A stretch of DNA of 64,000 bases from Mollicutes bacterium (GCA_003552925.1 PUOX01000025.1:1-64000), one strand, 5' to 3'; positions 17,647-26,318 are shown, numbered from the stretch's first letter. Notes: a model not told the origin generated them from the sequence alone. Numbers and translations: made by a program.

Positions 17647-18273
17647 TTGAAATCCGTACTGAAGACCTTGATCAAAGAAGGCATCTTGGACTACAAGGCG
17701 CTTGTGCTCAAATACTACCACAAGTTCGACCTTAGCGAACAAGAAGCGATCGCTTTGATCAAACTCAACACGCTCCTTGAAGAAAAGCAACGCATCATCA
17801 AACCTTCGAAATTTGCGCAATGGCTTTCCCTCTCCTGCAAAGAGACCGAGGAGCTTTTGAACGGCTTGATGGCCAAAGGGTATTTGAACATCACGTTGGT
17901 CGAAGCCGAAAACGGCAAGGAAACGGAAACGTTCACCATCGACTACTTCCTGACCAAAGTCATCAGCCATCTGCAAAGGGCCGGAGAAGAAGCATCGGAC
18001 GACGACATCGCAAAAGTGGTGTCCTATTTGGAGAACACGTTGCAAAAACCGCTCAATGCGCTCGATTTGGAGTTGGTCAAGAAATGGATTCACGACGAGG
18101 AATATTCGATGTCTATGATTGAAGACGCTACGATGAACGCGCTCAAACGCAAAAGGACGTCGCTCAAATACATCGACCATCTTCTATTGAACCAGCTGCA
18201 GGATGTGTCCTCCTCCACCCGTCCGAAAAACGAAGACGCCCTCAAGGATTTTCACAAGTTATGGGAAGAGTAG
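17647..18273 (+). CDS. dnaD: DnaD-family primosome protein
   Basis: DnaD helps load the replicative helicase with DnaB and DnaI at origins and restart sites. The 208-residue protein has an N-terminal winged-helix half (~1-90, ending KGYLNITLVE) and a C-terminal DnaD/DnaB2 domain with the W-I-H segment (LELVKKWIHDEEYS) and the YIDHLL helix. The start is TTG 17647, after AAGGAGGGAAACCT. It overlaps nth by 13 nt, preserving the Bacillus dnaD-nth pair, though here behind rnc. Confidence 0.9.
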   Translation: MKSVLKTLIKEGILDYKALVLKYYHKFDLSEQEAIALIKLNTLLEEKQRIIKPSKFAQWLSLSCKETEELLNGLMAKGYLNITLVEAENGKETETFTIDYFLTKVISHLQRAGEEASDDDIAKVVSYLENTLQKPLNALDLELVKKWIHDEEYSMSMIEDATMNALKRKRTSLKYIDHLLLNQLQDVSSSTRPKNEDALKDFHKLWEE

Positions 18274-18890
18274 GAGAAATTCTAAAACGGATCGACGCGC
18301 TTTTCCCCGATGCGGACATTGAACTTGAACACACAACGCCTTTGGAACTTCTCATCGCGGTGATGTTGAGCGCGCAAAGCACGGACGCCGCCGTGAACAA
18401 AACCACAAAAAAACTGTTTGCGCGCTACAAAACGCTTGAAGATTACATCGACGCCCCTCTTGACGAACTCGAAAACGCCATCCGTAGCCTGGGCCTTTAC
18501 AAAAACAAGGCCAAAAACATCCGCAACACCTGCATTGCGTTGCAGGACCGCTTCGACGGGAAGGTCCCCGATACCCAAGACGCGCTTGAATCCCTTCCGG
18601 GTGTCGGCAGAAAAACCGCCAACGTAGTGCTGAGCGTGCTGTATGGAGTCCCGCGCATCGCCGTGGACACGCATGTCGAAAGAGTGTCGAAGCGTTTGAA
18701 AATCGCCGCGAAAAAAGACACGCCTAGAAAAGTGGAAGAAAAGCTGATGAAACGCCTGCCGAAAGAAAGTTGGTCGAAAGCGCATCATCAGTTCATCTTT
18801 TTCGGACGCTATCATTGCACGTCGAAGAGACCGAAGTGCGACGGTTGCCCGCTAAAAGAGTATTGCAGGTATCCGAATATCGACGTATAA
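18261..18890 (+). CDS. nth: Endonuclease III (base-excision DNA glycosylase/AP lyase)
   Basis: Removes oxidised pyrimidines and cuts at abasic sites. The helix-hairpin-helix LPGVGRKTANVV carries the catalytic lysine, followed by the catalytic aspartate in AVDTHVERVS. The C-terminal 4Fe-4S loop has the CX6CX2CX5C spacing (CTSKRPKCDGCPLKEYC). 209 residues. It starts inside the dnaD reading frame. In Bacillus this gene is followed by ypoC and the penicillin-binding gene ponA; here a strong terminator follows at once. Confidence 0.97.
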   Translation: MGRVGEILKRIDALFPDADIELEHTTPLELLIAVMLSAQSTDAAVNKTTKKLFARYKTLEDYIDAPLDELENAIRSLGLYKNKAKNIRNTCIALQDRFDGKVPDTQDALESLPGVGRKTANVVLSVLYGVPRIAVDTHVERVSKRLKIAAKKDTPRKVEEKLMKRLPKESWSKAHHQFIFFGRYHCTSKRPKCDGCPLKEYCRYPNIDV

Positions 18891-18923
18891 AAAAGATTTC
18901 CTTGTGTGAAGGAAATCTTTTTT
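18889..18923. terminator. Bidirectional terminator between nth and a minus-strand gene
   Basis: A perfect 13-bp stem (AAAAGATTTCCTT / AAGGAAATCTTTT) with a 5-nt loop, flanked by T-runs in both directions. It overlaps the end of the minus-strand membrane gene. Confidence 0.9.
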
Positions 18924-19230
18924 ATTGTTTTCTACGCCGGGCCTCCGCTTTTGTCTGCGGATGCTTCAAGTAAAACAGCAGGCCGACGATGAAACTGATG
19001 GCAAAAGCCATAGCGGACATCACGACAATCCCCGCCAAGATGATCACGGCCCATCCCGCGGCACCGCTGAATGTAAAGACCGCCAAAAAGCCGGTCAATG
19101 CAAAAAGGATGGCGGGCAAAAGAAACACGAGCCTGCGGTCGAAGCGTACGAGCAGGGCGTCCACAAGAAGCGAAAATAAAGCGGCTATGATGGAAACGGC
19201 GACCAGTGAGACGATTTGTTCATAGGGCAT
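18922..19230 (-). CDS. Small membrane protein, three predicted transmembrane helices
   Basis: I do not recognise this 102-residue protein. Three hydrophobic segments are clear, at about residues 5-26, 34-56 and 59-88, and the protein ends in a basic tail (KAEARRRKQ). The start at 19230 follows AAGGGGGCGCTTAAA on the minus strand, and GGTATACT upstream could be its -10. It ends in the shared nth terminator. Next to it is a second small membrane gene of the same orientation, and beyond that a divergent regulator gene. It is probably real given the ribosome binding site and terminator; the function is unknown. Confidence 0.65.
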   Translation of the reverse strand: MPYEQIVSLVAVSIIAALFSLLVDALLVRFDRRLVFLLPAILFALTGFLAVFTFSGAAGWAVIILAGIVVMSAMAFAISFIVGLLFYLKHPQTKAEARRRKQ

Positions 19231-19298
19231 TTTAAGCGCCCCCTTCTATCATCAGTATACCAAAACTATCGAAATAAGGCGTTGAGGCGCATTGCCGT

Positions 19299-19514
19299 TT
19301 ACGCCGAAACCGCCGTTAGAGCGAGGAATAGGAAAAACAAAAACACCAAAATCGGCACTACAACGCTTAGCATAAAAACTTGCAGTGTCGTGAGTTGGGA
19401 ATATCGATCGCTTTGGTGGCGGTTTTTCTTGAAATAGATATGGAGCAGGAGACCGACAAAAGGCACCAAAAACATGAACCAGCGAATGTCATCGTCTTGC
19501 TTTCTTTTTGACAT
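19299..19514 (-). CDS. Small two-helix membrane protein
   Basis: A 71-residue protein, not recognised. After a charged start (MSKRKQDDD) come a hydrophobic segment at ~12-28, a basic, polar stretch and a long hydrophobic segment at ~45-70, so both ends may lie on the same side of the membrane. The start at 19514 is preceded on the minus strand by GGGGGGATAAC, a plausible binding site. It is transcribed divergently from the helix-turn-helix regulator at 19739 and may be its target. It could instead be chance hydrophobic coding. Confidence 0.5.
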   Translation of the reverse strand: MSKRKQDDDIRWFMFLVPFVGLLLHIYFKKNRHQSDRYSQLTTLQVFMLSVVVPILVFLFFLFLALTAVSA

Positions 19515-19590
19515 GTTATCCCCCCTATCGTTATGTATATTGTATCATGATAGGCTCTATAAACCTCGTAGAACACATGCAATTCTATGA

Positions 19591-19738
19591 AGTATACCCC
19601 CTTTATAACCCCTCCGAATTGATAGGGTGTTATGATTTTCCGGGAGTATTTTCACGAGATTATATCAAGCAGGGGAGCTTTTCTTGAAAATCCATCCTCC
19701 TTACAATGGAAGAGGATAAGAATAGAAAGGGGTATACT
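19591..19738. repeat. Perfect 10-bp inverted repeat flanking the regulator leader
   Basis: AGTATACCCC at 19591-19600 and its exact reverse complement GGGGTATACT at 19729-19738. The second copy abuts the regulator ATG and contains its Shine-Dalgarno sequence; the first lies between the divergent genes. It is a candidate operator pair or a pair of -10-like elements. Confidence 0.5.
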
Positions 19739-20995
19739 ATGGACTACAAAAGAATCAAGAGAAGAATCACCGAAAAGTACAACCGCAAGACTGTTGACTA
19801 CTCGCATTATCTAGGGGAGGTGTTGAAGCGTAAGCGGATGGAGCTTTCGATGACGCAAGAAGCGGCCTCTCACGGAATATGCAGTGTGAGTTACCTGTCA
19901 AAAATTGAAAACAACAAGATGTCGCCCAACAGCCTTTTTGTGCGGGAAATTTCGGACCGCATGGGCATTGACCTTGAAGCGTACGCTCAAACGTTTGAAG
20001 ACATCAACGTTTTGAAGGAGGGACTTCAGGCGTTTTATTATCAGGACGTGGCGAAACTTGAGAAACTGCTCGACAATGTCAAAACCTTGAACCATGAAAC
20101 GATGAGCGACCTTTTCAAATTATTGATTGCCAATTTGGAAGGGGACTATGCCGAAGGCGACAATCTTTTGACAACATTGCTTCCGGGGATGAACAATATG
20201 GATCTATTCAGCAGCATCACCATCATCATCGTCGCTTCCATTCATTATTATGAAACCAGAAGGTATAAGCAGGCTTACAATATGCTGCACACGTTGGAAG
20301 AATTCGAGGGTGTGCACCCCATGTTGCGCGGACTTGAATCGATGTATGCATACTTCATTCGACAAAAGATAGGCAAGAAAAACAACAGCGCTGCGCATTA
20401 CAACGAGGCCCACAAGGTCTTTTCGGAATACAACCATCCGAAAAAGCTCATGACCTTGCATCTTCACAAACTGCTTTTTTTAGCCGAAGAAGACCCTAGG
20501 GAAATTCGCCGTCAATTCCGGAGTTTGCGAGTGGAATGCTTGGACGATGAACACCAAAATCAATATCTGGCCTTGAAATTGATGGTCGAACCGAATTTTG
20601 CCAAAGAAGACGCGGAACATGTCCTTTTCAAACTTCAAACCAACCGGAAAGACGAGTGGTTTTATCGTGCGCTTGCGCTGTTGATGCTGGCCAATCGGGA
20701 CGACATCGCGTTTTTAAAGAAATTCTCCCGGTTTTTCGAAGAGGTATCCGAGCCGTTTTTGGTGGAAAAGACGTTGTACCAGAGCCTCCTTTTGACCGAT
20801 AAAAAAAGTTACAAAAACTTGTTGCGGGACATTTGCCTTCCTATGGCCATCGACAAACAAGAAACGTTTTACATTCGCTATTTTACCGACGAGCTTAGCG
20901 ACATTCTGGTGCAAGAAGCTCGATACAAGGAAGTGCACGTGGTGTATCAACGAAAACAAAGAGCGTTAAAGGAAATGGCCGCAATTCGCAGTTGA
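19739..20995 (+). CDS. XRE-type helix-turn-helix regulator with TPR-like C-terminal domain
   Basis: A DNA-binding helix-turn-helix lies at about residues 23-77 (MTQEAASHGICSVSYLSKIE) and is followed by ~330 residues of helical repeats. This is the plan of Rgg/PlcR-type (RRNPP) regulators, which sense peptides in Gram-positive bacteria. 418 residues from ATG 19739, which follows GAAAGGGG at 7 nt; an in-frame ATG at 19706 lacks a site. No obvious short pheromone gene is adjacent. Candidate targets are itself, the two small membrane genes and the MATE exporter downstream. Calling it peptide-responsive is inference from architecture only. Confidence 0.8.
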   Translation: MDYKRIKRRITEKYNRKTVDYSHYLGEVLKRKRMELSMTQEAASHGICSVSYLSKIENNKMSPNSLFVREISDRMGIDLEAYAQTFEDINVLKEGLQAFYYQDVAKLEKLLDNVKTLNHETMSDLFKLLIANLEGDYAEGDNLLTTLLPGMNNMDLFSSITIIIVASIHYYETRRYKQAYNMLHTLEEFEGVHPMLRGLESMYAYFIRQKIGKKNNSAAHYNEAHKVFSEYNHPKKLMTLHLHKLLFLAEEDPREIRRQFRSLRVECLDDEHQNQYLALKLMVEPNFAKEDAEHVLFKLQTNRKDEWFYRALALLMLANRDDIAFLKKFSRFFEEVSEPFLVEKTLYQSLLLTDKKSYKNLLRDICLPMAIDKQETFYIRYFTDELSDILVQEARYKEVHVVYQRKQRALKEMAAIRS

Positions 20996-21018
20996 GCCCT
21001 CAAATCACCTTAGGTTTG

Positions 21019-21027
21019 TGCTATAAT
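21019..21027 (+). promoter_or_regulatory. Extended -10 promoter of the MATE gene
   Basis: TGCTATAAT, 23 nt before the ATG at 21051, with no convincing -35. Confidence 0.55.
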
Positions 21028-21050
21028 GATAGACGAGCCGAGGTGATTGC

Positions 21051-22424
21051 ATGAACGAAGAACGCAGTAGGATGCTCGGAAACATGAACGTGAAAAAACT
21101 GCTGATCAAACTGTCCATCCCCGCCATCATCGCCATGATGGTCAACGCTCTATACAATCTCGTGGATACCATATTTATCGCTTGGGGCGCCGGTGAAATC
21201 GCCATTGGCGCCCTGGCGATTGCGTTCCCGGTCCAGATGATTGTGTTGGCGATTGGCATCATGATCGGCATCGGGAGCGCGTCGGTGTTTTCCCGTGCGT
21301 ATGGCCGCGGCGACGAAGACGCAATGGTGCGTTCGGTCAACACAGCAATTCTATTAAACGTCATCTTGTCGCTGTTTGTCTCGCTGATCACGTATATTTT
21401 CTTGGAAGAACTTCTTTATTTTTTTGGCGCGAGCGCGGGCAACATTGATTATGCGCGTGAATATCTGCTGTTCATCTTAATCGCCTTGCCGCCTTTTTCG
21501 CTTTCGATTGTTTTGAACAACCTCACAAGAGCCGAAGGGCGTCCGAACATCGCCATGATTTCTTTGGTCATCGGAGCGGGGTTGAACATTTTGCTTGATC
21601 CGATTTTCATCTTTGATTTCGGTCTTGGTTTGGGCGTTCGCGGAGCGGCTCTTGCGACGGCCATTTCGAAAACCGTGTCGTTTGTCTATGTGTTTTCAAG
21701 GGCCCGTACACCGGCTTCGGCGCTTTCGATTCGCCTTAGAACCATTTACAAGCTCGACTTGAAAATGGCGTACGAGATTCTTACGGTCGGCATGCCCACC
21801 TTCGTCCGCAACACCTTAGGGGCGATTTTGGTGGTGATTGTCAACCGATTGATCAACCACTACGAACCATTGAATCCGGAAATCTACGTTTCGATATACG
21901 GCGTCATCACTCGTTTGATGATGTTTACGCTTCTGCCGGGCTTCGGCCTAGTGCAAGGGTTGCAACCGATTGTCGGGTTCAACTATGGGGCCGAGTTTCA
22001 CAAACGGCTTTACGAAGTTATCTCTTTTACGACTCGGCTCTTGTTTGGGTATTTGATGACGGTGACGGTACTCGTGCTGCTTTTCGCTAGGCCGCTGTTC
22101 ATTCTCTTTTCCCCCGATGTCGACGAGGTGTTCGTCGAAAACGGGGCGACGGCGTTTCGGATTGTGGCCTTGGGCTTTTCGATGATTTCTTTTCAAGTTT
22201 TGCTTTCAAGCGTTTATCAAGCGATGGGGTATGCGTTTCGGGCGTTTCTTGTCGCGGTTTCACGCCAGTTCGTTCTTTTCATTCCGCTTGCGTTTTTGCT
22301 CACGTATTTCTTTTCTACCCAAGGCATCTGGTTTGCGTTTGTGGCCGCCGATGTCATTGCGGGTACCCTTTCGCTCTGGGTTTATCTTTACGAGATGCGG
22401 GATTTGAAACAAAAAATTGTGTAA
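21051..22424 (+). CDS. MATE-family multidrug/cation exporter
   Basis: Na+ or H+ coupled exporter of cationic drugs or metabolites, in the NorM/MepA-like group. Twelve hydrophobic segments are spread over 457 residues, beginning with the typical LLIKLSIPAIIAMMVNALYN entry and DTIFIAWGAGEIAIGALA. The second half repeats the plan. It starts at ATG 21051 after GAGGTGATTGC and ends in a bidirectional terminator. It may be controlled by the helix-turn-helix regulator just upstream, but it has its own promoter. Confidence 0.9.
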   Translation: MNEERSRMLGNMNVKKLLIKLSIPAIIAMMVNALYNLVDTIFIAWGAGEIAIGALAIAFPVQMIVLAIGIMIGIGSASVFSRAYGRGDEDAMVRSVNTAILLNVILSLFVSLITYIFLEELLYFFGASAGNIDYAREYLLFILIALPPFSLSIVLNNLTRAEGRPNIAMISLVIGAGLNILLDPIFIFDFGLGLGVRGAALATAISKTVSFVYVFSRARTPASALSIRLRTIYKLDLKMAYEILTVGMPTFVRNTLGAILVVIVNRLINHYEPLNPEIYVSIYGVITRLMMFTLLPGFGLVQGLQPIVGFNYGAEFHKRLYEVISFTTRLLFGYLMTVTVLVLLFARPLFILFSPDVDEVFVENGATAFRIVALGFSMISFQVLLSSVYQAMGYAFRAFLVAVSRQFVLFIPLAFLLTYFFSTQGIWFAFVAADVIAGTLSLWVYLYEMRDLKQKIV

Positions 22425-22458
22425 AAAACACCTTGCCCAAACGGGTCAAGGTGTTTTT
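22423..22458. terminator. Bidirectional terminator between MATE and ABC-F genes
   Basis: A 12-bp stem (AAAAACACCTTG / CAAGGTGTTTTT) with inner CCC/GGG pairing. It overlaps the ABC-F stop codon, and T-runs occur on both strands. Confidence 0.9.
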
Positions 22459-23998
22459 ACTCGGTGGTCAGTGCGATTTCATAGTCGCAGACGTCCTCGT
22501 AAAAGGCGCGTTCGTGCGAGACGAGGATTAAGGTTCCTTCGTATTTCATCAACGCACGCTTCAAGGCCTCTTTGGCTTTGGCGTCCAAGTGGTTGGTCGG
22601 CTCGTCGAGAACCAAAACGTTGCTTTTGGTGTGTCGAAGCAGTGCCAAACGGGTTTTGGCGAGTTCGCCGCCGGAGAGGGTTTTGAGTTTCCGCCGCGCT
22701 TTGCCCGCATCGACGCCGTGTGCGGCGAGCAGGCTCATGATGTCGCCGCGGGTGAAACTTGGGTAATGTTCACGGACGGTTTCAAAGGGCGAAAGCTCTT
22801 GGTTCAATGCGCCTTCTTGCGCGAAATAGCCAATCTCTTTCGTGTCGTTCCAGGCGTATTCGCCGTTTATGGGAGGCAAATCGCCTAAAACGGTTTTCAA
22901 GAATGTGGTCTTGCCGATGCCGTTTTCGCCGGTGATGACGACTTTGTCTTTCCGAAGAATCTCTAAATCCAAGGCTTCGACCAACGGCTCTTCGTAGCCG
23001 ATTTCTAGGCTCGACGTCGTGAGCGCTTTTTGGCCGATGCGCTTGCCTAGGGGGAAGTGAAAATTGTAGGTGCGGTCTTTTTTCGGTGGCTCCACCCGTT
23101 CAAGCTTCTGAAGCATTTTGCGCCGGCTCTTGGCGCGGTTGCTGGTTGAGGCGCGGGTAATGTTCTTTTGAATGAAGTCTTCGGTCCTTTTGATGAAATT
23201 CTGTTGGGCTTCAAACGATTTCTTTTGTTGTTCGTAGCGAAGTTCGCGTTCACTCAAATAGAACTCGAAATTCCCTTTGTATCGTGTGATTTGGCCGTAT
23301 TCAATCGCGAATACGGTTTGCGCGATTTCTTTGAGCAGACCTTCGTGGTGGCTGACGACGATGAAGGCCTTGTCGTAAGCGTTTAGGAACTTGCTGAGCC
23401 ATTCGATGTGTTCGACGTCTAGAAAGTTGGTGGGCTCATCCAGCAAGAGAACGTCGGCCTTTTCCAACAAGAGCTTGGTGAGGATGATTTTGGCGCGCAT
23501 GCCGGCGGAAAGGGTTTTGATGGGCACGCTCAAAAGATCGTTCGAGAGGCCGAGGCCGCCGAGGATTTTGCCGATTTCCGATTTCACCGCGTAAAACCCG
23601 CATTCGACGAGTTCTTCGCCGATGGCGCTCGCTCTTGCAAGATAACGTTCTTGTGTTTCAAGGTCCGCGTTTTCGACTTTGGCGTAGAGTTCTTCCATTT
23701 TGCGCTCTTTGGCGAAAAGGTCGGCGTACACTTCGTAAAGGTATTCTTCGACGCGCAACTCGCCGTCTAGGTGGGCGTATTGGTCGAGGTAGCCGATTTG
23801 TTTTTTGTGGTTTTTGTGGAGTGTGCCCGCATCCGGAATCAAGGAGCCATGCAAAAGTTTCAACAATGTTGTCTTTCCGGAGCCGTTCGGGCCGACGAGC
23901 ACGGCGTGTTCGCCTTCAAAAAGACGCAAAGTGGCGTTGTGGAACAGCCGGTTTGCGTCGTAGCCGAACGATAGATCTCGAATTTCCAAAACACTCAT
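22457..23998 (-). CDS. ABC-F family ATPase (ribosome-associated)
   Basis: Two ABC domains in one soluble chain without membrane segments, as in ABC-F proteins that act on the ribosome in translation or antibiotic protection. First domain: GPNGSGKTT (~36-44), LSAGMRAK signature, LLLDEPTNFLD. Second: GENGIGKTT, LSGGELAKTRLAL, LVLDEPTNHLD. The linker (~250-320) is rich in Arg/Lys and contacts tRNA or rRNA in relatives. 513 residues from ATG 23998; the further in-frame GTG at 24010 has no site. Which ABC-F subgroup it belongs to (Uup/YdiF or a resistance type) cannot be settled by eye. Confidence 0.92.
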   Translation of the reverse strand: MSVLEIRDLSFGYDANRLFHNATLRLFEGEHAVLVGPNGSGKTTLLKLLHGSLIPDAGTLHKNHKKQIGYLDQYAHLDGELRVEEYLYEVYADLFAKERKMEELYAKVENADLETQERYLARASAIGEELVECGFYAVKSEIGKILGGLGLSNDLLSVPIKTLSAGMRAKIILTKLLLEKADVLLLDEPTNFLDVEHIEWLSKFLNAYDKAFIVVSHHEGLLKEIAQTVFAIEYGQITRYKGNFEFYLSERELRYEQQKKSFEAQQNFIKRTEDFIQKNITRASTSNRAKSRRKMLQKLERVEPPKKDRTYNFHFPLGKRIGQKALTTSSLEIGYEEPLVEALDLEILRKDKVVITGENGIGKTTFLKTVLGDLPPINGEYAWNDTKEIGYFAQEGALNQELSPFETVREHYPSFTRGDIMSLLAAHGVDAGKARRKLKTLSGGELAKTRLALLRHTKSNVLVLDEPTNHLDAKAKEALKRALMKYEGTLILVSHERAFYEDVCDYEIALTTE

Positions 23999-24064
23999 GG
24001 TATCACGCACATTTCTTCAAGGTTCATTTCGATTATACACGAAAGGCCGAAAAAACGAAAGAAG

Positions 24065-24094
24065 AAAAAGGACCCTACTGTGTAGAGTCCTTTT
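24065..24094 (-). terminator. Intrinsic terminator overlapping the end of the Mrp gene
   Basis: A 13-bp stem with a 3-nt loop, T-run on the minus strand. The 5' arm is coding sequence for the last residues, and the TAG stop lies in the loop-proximal part. Confidence 0.85.
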
Positions 24095-25091
24095 CAACGG
24101 TTTTGATGAGTTTGTTGGCGAGGCCCAAGTAGAGGACGCCGAGTTCTTCTTTGACGCCGAAGAGACTGTGATGGCCGCTTTCGGGCTGTCCGATGGGGAT
24201 TTGCTGGACAAGCGCGGTGTCTAGTTTGTCGGCGACTTCTTTGCCGCCGCCTTCGCCGAAGATGCGCAAGACTTCGTCGCCTTGTTTGAGGTAGGACATG
24301 TTCTCAATCACGCCGAGGATGGAGTGTTTGAGCTGCCTGGCGGCGAAGCCGGCTTTCACGGCCACGCGCGATGCGCTCGGATGCGGTGTGGTCACAATCA
24401 ACATCCGGCATTCGGGGATGAAGCGCTGGATGTCGATGGCGACGTCTCCGGTGCCGGGCGGGAGGTCGATGATGACGTATTCGGTCTCTTCGTCCCAGTC
24501 GACATCGTAGAAGAAGTGTTCAAGCATTTTGGAAAGCATCGGTCCCCGCCACATGAGCGGTTTCCCTTCTTCCATGAAAAACTCGGTGGAGATGAGTTCG
24601 ATTCCGTGTTTGTTGAAGGGGATGATTTTTTCTTTTTCGTTGGCCTTGGGCGGGCGGATTTCCATGTCCATGATGATCGGCATGTTGCTGCCGTAAATGT
24701 CGGCGTCGATGATGCCGACTTTTTTGCCGAGACGTTTGAGCGCTAAGGCCAAATTCGCTGCGACGGTGGATTTGCCCACGCCGCCTTTTCCGCTGGCCAC
24801 GCCGATATAGTGGATGTTTTTCTTTTGCAGGATGCTGTCTTTTTTCTTGAGGGGCTCGAAATCGAGCTTCAAGCCTTCGTAGCCCAAATCGCGCTTGATG
24901 GTTTTTGCGAGATTGCGGCGCAAGGTTTTTTTGGCTTCGTCGTTATGCTCGTCGGCGATGCCGATCAGCACCGTGACGGTTTTCCCGTCGATGGCCAAAT
25001 GGCGAATCGCGTCGTTTTCGGCCAAGGTTTTCTCGTTGCTCGGGTCGATCAGTTCTCCGAGCTTATTTTTCAGTTGCTCTTTTTCAGTCAT
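24075..25091 (-). CDS. Mrp/NBP35-family P-loop ATPase, lacking the CXXC motif
   Basis: Family members bind and deliver iron-sulfur clusters. An N-terminal MIP18-like region (~1-80) is followed by the deviant Walker A SGKGGVGKST (~100) and DADIYGSNMP. The cluster-bridging CXXC normally found after ENMSY is absent: the sequence runs ENMSYLKQGDEVLRIFGEGGG, and the whole protein has only one cysteine (PECRML). It is therefore an Mrp-like ATPase without the usual cluster site, perhaps closer to regulatory Mrp proteins. 338 residues from ATG 25091 behind GGGTGATAGT; longer starts have no site. tmcAL lies 53 nt upstream on the same strand. Confidence 0.85.
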   Translation of the reverse strand: MTEKEQLKNKLGELIDPSNEKTLAENDAIRHLAIDGKTVTVLIGIADEHNDEAKKTLRRNLAKTIKRDLGYEGLKLDFEPLKKKDSILQKKNIHYIGVASGKGGVGKSTVAANLALALKRLGKKVGIIDADIYGSNMPIIMDMEIRPPKANEKEKIIPFNKHGIELISTEFFMEEGKPLMWRGPMLSKMLEHFFYDVDWDEETEYVIIDLPPGTGDVAIDIQRFIPECRMLIVTTPHPSASRVAVKAGFAARQLKHSILGVIENMSYLKQGDEVLRIFGEGGGKEVADKLDTALVQQIPIGQPESGHHSLFGVKEELGVLYLGLANKLIKTVEKDSTQ

Positions 25092-25144
25092 ACTATCACC
25101 CTTTTTCATTATAGGCGTGGTTTCGAGCTTTCGCAAACGAAACA

Positions 25145-26290
25145 CTAATTTTTGCGTAGCGGTGCAAATTCTTGTTTGTATAGGGAAGCATCGGCCACAA
25201 GGTCGTAGATTTTCGTGAAGCGAAGCTCCAAATCCAAGTAGCGATGGCGCTCCCGTTTGATTTTTGTAATGAGCGGCACATCCAAGTCCTTTTTGATGGC
25301 GTTTAGATAGTTTTGGCCCTTTTCGTTCATGCCGAGAACGCGAAGATAGGGCGGGTCGAAGGTCATGATGTCGTTTTTCTCGACGTGCAACAAAGCGTGC
25401 ATGATCGCCCGTTTGATTTTTGCGTGCGTGTAGCGCTTGCTGATTAGGCTTTTGACAAGCGCGTCGAACGATGGGGTGTCCGCGGCGTTTAAGAAGAGGT
25501 TTTCAAGACCCTCGTCGAAGCCGAAAATCCTCTGCAGGGTCTTCGGGTCGTGTTTGGCGAGCGTATAGCGGATCATCGGCATGAAATCGTCCATGAATAC
25601 GGGCCGCTTGCGTTCAAAGGTCGCTTGCACGTAAGAAGGGACGTACTTGGCGATGGATTCGCCTTCCTTCAAGCGTTTGCGAAGCGCGGTTGCGCTTTGG
25701 ATTTTTCGAGCATCGTCGAAGGCTTCGTAATAGCCGCTGTCGATGCGTTTGATGGCTCGGGGGACCATGCGGCTTTGAAGTTTATAAAGCGCGTCGATGT
25801 ATTGTATGCCCAAGATGTCGTTAGGGCCCGCATTTGCGTCGTCGCCAGTCAGAGACTGCAAGGCGTTGTGGGCGCTTGTGGGGTAGCTTTCGCCCATTTC
25901 CAAACGGTCTTTCAGCGCGCCATCGAAAGCGTCGGTGCGCATGATTTCCGCAAAAAAACGCAATTTGTCCGCGTCGGCGCTTTCGCTTCCAAAGACAAGT
26001 TCTTCGCAGCGGAGCTTTTCCAAGATGGCCACACTTGCATAGGCGAAACGGTCGGCGTTTTGGAGGCTCATCACGCCGGGAAGTTCGACGACGAGGTCGA
26101 TGCCGGCCGAAAGGGCCCAATGCGTTTTTTCGAATTTGTCGACGACGCTGAATTCCCCGCGCTGGACGGCGTGCGTGCTCATGACGGCGATCAAGACGTC
26201 GGCGCCGCTTTGACGCTTGGTTTCTTCGATGTGGTGGACATGTCCGAAATGGAGAGGATTGTATTCTACGACGATGCCTGTAGCCTTCAT
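25145..26290 (-). CDS. tmcAL: tRNA(Met) cytidine acetate ligase TmcAL (YlbM)
   Basis: Activates acetate with ATP and acetylates C34 of elongator tRNA-Met. The nucleotidyltransferase-like motif GIVVEYNPLHFGHVHHI at residues 5-21 contains the HxGH-type active site, and SxxSATALRKRL-like residues near 180 (KIQSATALRKRLKEG) complete the ATP site. 381 residues, family-normal. The start at 26290 is preceded by GAAAGGAGGCGGCGCGC. The gene is divergent from yceD-rpmF; in Bacillus ylbM, ylbN (yceD) and rpmF are likewise neighbours. Confidence 0.93.
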   Translation of the reverse strand: MKATGIVVEYNPLHFGHVHHIEETKRQSGADVLIAVMSTHAVQRGEFSVVDKFEKTHWALSAGIDLVVELPGVMSLQNADRFAYASVAILEKLRCEELVFGSESADADKLRFFAEIMRTDAFDGALKDRLEMGESYPTSAHNALQSLTGDDANAGPNDILGIQYIDALYKLQSRMVPRAIKRIDSGYYEAFDDARKIQSATALRKRLKEGESIAKYVPSYVQATFERKRPVFMDDFMPMIRYTLAKHDPKTLQRIFGFDEGLENLFLNAADTPSFDALVKSLISKRYTHAKIKRAIMHALLHVEKNDIMTFDPPYLRVLGMNEKGQNYLNAIKKDLDVPLITKIKRERHRYLDLELRFTKIYDLVADASLYKQEFAPLRKN

Positions 26291-26318
26291 GCGCGCCGCC
26301 TCCTTTCATGCAAATTCC

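Noticed and set aside
16909..18180. A 423-codon open frame antisense to rnc and dnaD.
   Set aside because: Sense frames carry RNase III and DnaD motifs; the antisense product is a Phe/Val/His-rich shadow without a start signal.
19632..19814. A 60-codon frame starting after AGGGTGTT and overlapping the start of the HTH regulator in another frame, considered as a leader peptide or pheromone gene.
   Set aside because: Rich in codons rare in this window (AGA, AGG), no hydrophobic signal, and 76 nt overlap with a clear gene; most likely chance.
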